DNA of 64,000 nucleotides. It comes from Rhodanobacter denitrificans. Its GTDB lineage: Bacteria > Pseudomonadota > Gammaproteobacteria > Xanthomonadales > Rhodanobacteraceae. A program made the translations under genes and the position numbers. Each line of letters opens with the position of its first letter. Position 1 is the stretch's first letter. This document shows positions 63,624-64,000 of this stretch, piece after piece. A model generated the notes under the pieces. It worked only from the letters and a program-made list of their open reading frames with translations, did not search any database and was not told the origin of the DNA. Where the stretch lies: the NCBI RefSeq assembly GCF_003335105.1, contig NZ_QFWQ01000005.1:389751-453750 (forward strand). Reading direction: 5' to 3'.

Positions 63624-64000
63624 ATGCATATCATCGTCGTCATCAGTTACCTGGCTGCCGCTGTCGCGTACCTAGCGGGCTCGACGCTGCTTGCAGTTAG
63701 TTGGCGCGGCCAGCGTACCGGAGGCCGGCTGATCCTGGCTACAGCGGTCTCGGCCTTGTGGGCTGCGTTTCTGGTTTACACCGAATGGCAGCGCAGCGTG
63801 GCTGTCAATTGGTTACTTATGGCCGAAGTGCTGCGCTACGGCGCGTGGCTCGTGTTCCTGAGCGCCCTCATCGGCACCGGACAGATGGCGGGGCTACTGG
63901 GCCGCTTCCGCATCGGTGCACACGCGCTCTGGATCGCACTCGCGCTTTATTGCATGTTGCCGGCGACCGACTTATTCCAAACCGTCGTGCTGCCATTGAG
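63624..64000 (+). CDS. prsK: PrsK-like sensor kinase, N-terminal part
   Basis: From ATG 63624 a frame runs open to the end of the window (125 codons). It encodes a series of hydrophobic helices with the stretch NWLLMAEVLRYGAWLVFL, typical of the N-terminal membrane domain of PrsK, the sensor kinase that pairs with the sigma-54-dependent regulator PrsR to control PEP-CTERM genes. The kinase domain lies beyond the window, so the assignment rests on these residues and the exosortase context. Confidence 0.65.
   Translation, partial: MHIIVVISYLAAAVAYLAGSTLLAVSWRGQRTGGRLILATAVSALWAAFLVYTEWQRSVAVNWLLMAEVLRYGAWLVFLSALIGTGQMAGLLGRFRIGAHALWIALALYCMLPATDLFQTVVLPL

Overview
The window looks like a chromosome segment from a GC-rich gammaproteobacterium of the Xanthomonadales, most likely the Rhodanobacteraceae (Rhodanobacter, Dyella or Luteibacter-like). 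The evidence is the rpfE-recJ ... prfB-lysS block known from the Xanthomonas rpf region, the aguA/aguB putrescine pair, smc-zipA, GTAG-type palindromic repeats, and a complete exosortase A (XrtA) exopolysaccharide locus. Genus and species cannot be fixed from the sequence alone.

Positions 1-1002 hold the 3' end of a tRNA-Gly, a tRNA-Cys, an HU-like protein with a Lys/Ala/Pro tail, and a tRNA-Leu(UAA) on the opposite strand. Positions 1078-4843 (minus strand) hold a TraB/PrgY-family protein, N-carbamoylputrescine amidase, agmatine deiminase and a small secreted protein. Positions 5048-9664 hold an ABC-F ATPase, rpfE and recJ. Positions 9735-12128 hold a SpoIIAA-like protein and asnB. Between these two lies what appears to be a classical attenuator: a 40-residue leader peptide with eight Asn codons in an 11-codon block, a 14-bp intrinsic terminator and a competing antiterminator pairing. 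Positions 12145-20599 hold an inverted GTAG repeat pair, prfB with its programmed frameshift, an 11-residue-repeat secreted protein, lysS, a YciI-like protein, bolA, smc and zipA. msrB-msrA follow on the other strand, then a secreted protein of unknown function.

Positions 23206-51097 form one long, tightly packed, co-directional exopolysaccharide locus of the XrtA type. It encodes a priming sugar transferase, export lipoprotein, chain-length regulator, tyrosine autokinase, outer-membrane barrel, ExeA-like ATPase, deacetylase, FemAB-like protein, several glycosyltransferases, the XrtA-EpsI fusion, an amidotransferase, an ATP-grasp enzyme, an alpha/alpha-barrel protein, an O-antigen-ligase-type polymerase, a methyltransferase, a flippase, a zinc-ribbon kinase-like protein and a PP-loop synthetase-like protein. 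Most neighbours overlap by 4 bases. A perfect CRP/Clp palindrome sits about 40 bases upstream of a plausible start of transcription for this operon.

Positions 51214-64000 carry accessory genes: an OafA-type acyltransferase, an FkbM methyltransferase, two tandem paralogous secreted proteins, a short phosphatidylserine-decarboxylase-family enzyme with a small membrane protein, a PAP2-family protein, wecB-type UDP-GlcNAc 2-epimerase, and the start of a PrsK-like sensor kinase that runs off the end. No PEP-CTERM substrate of the exosortase was seen in the window.

The most interesting observations are the apparent asparagine attenuator in front of asnB, the CRP/Clp-type site in front of the exopolysaccharide operon, and the phosphatidylserine-decarboxylase-type enzyme downstream of an exosortase locus.
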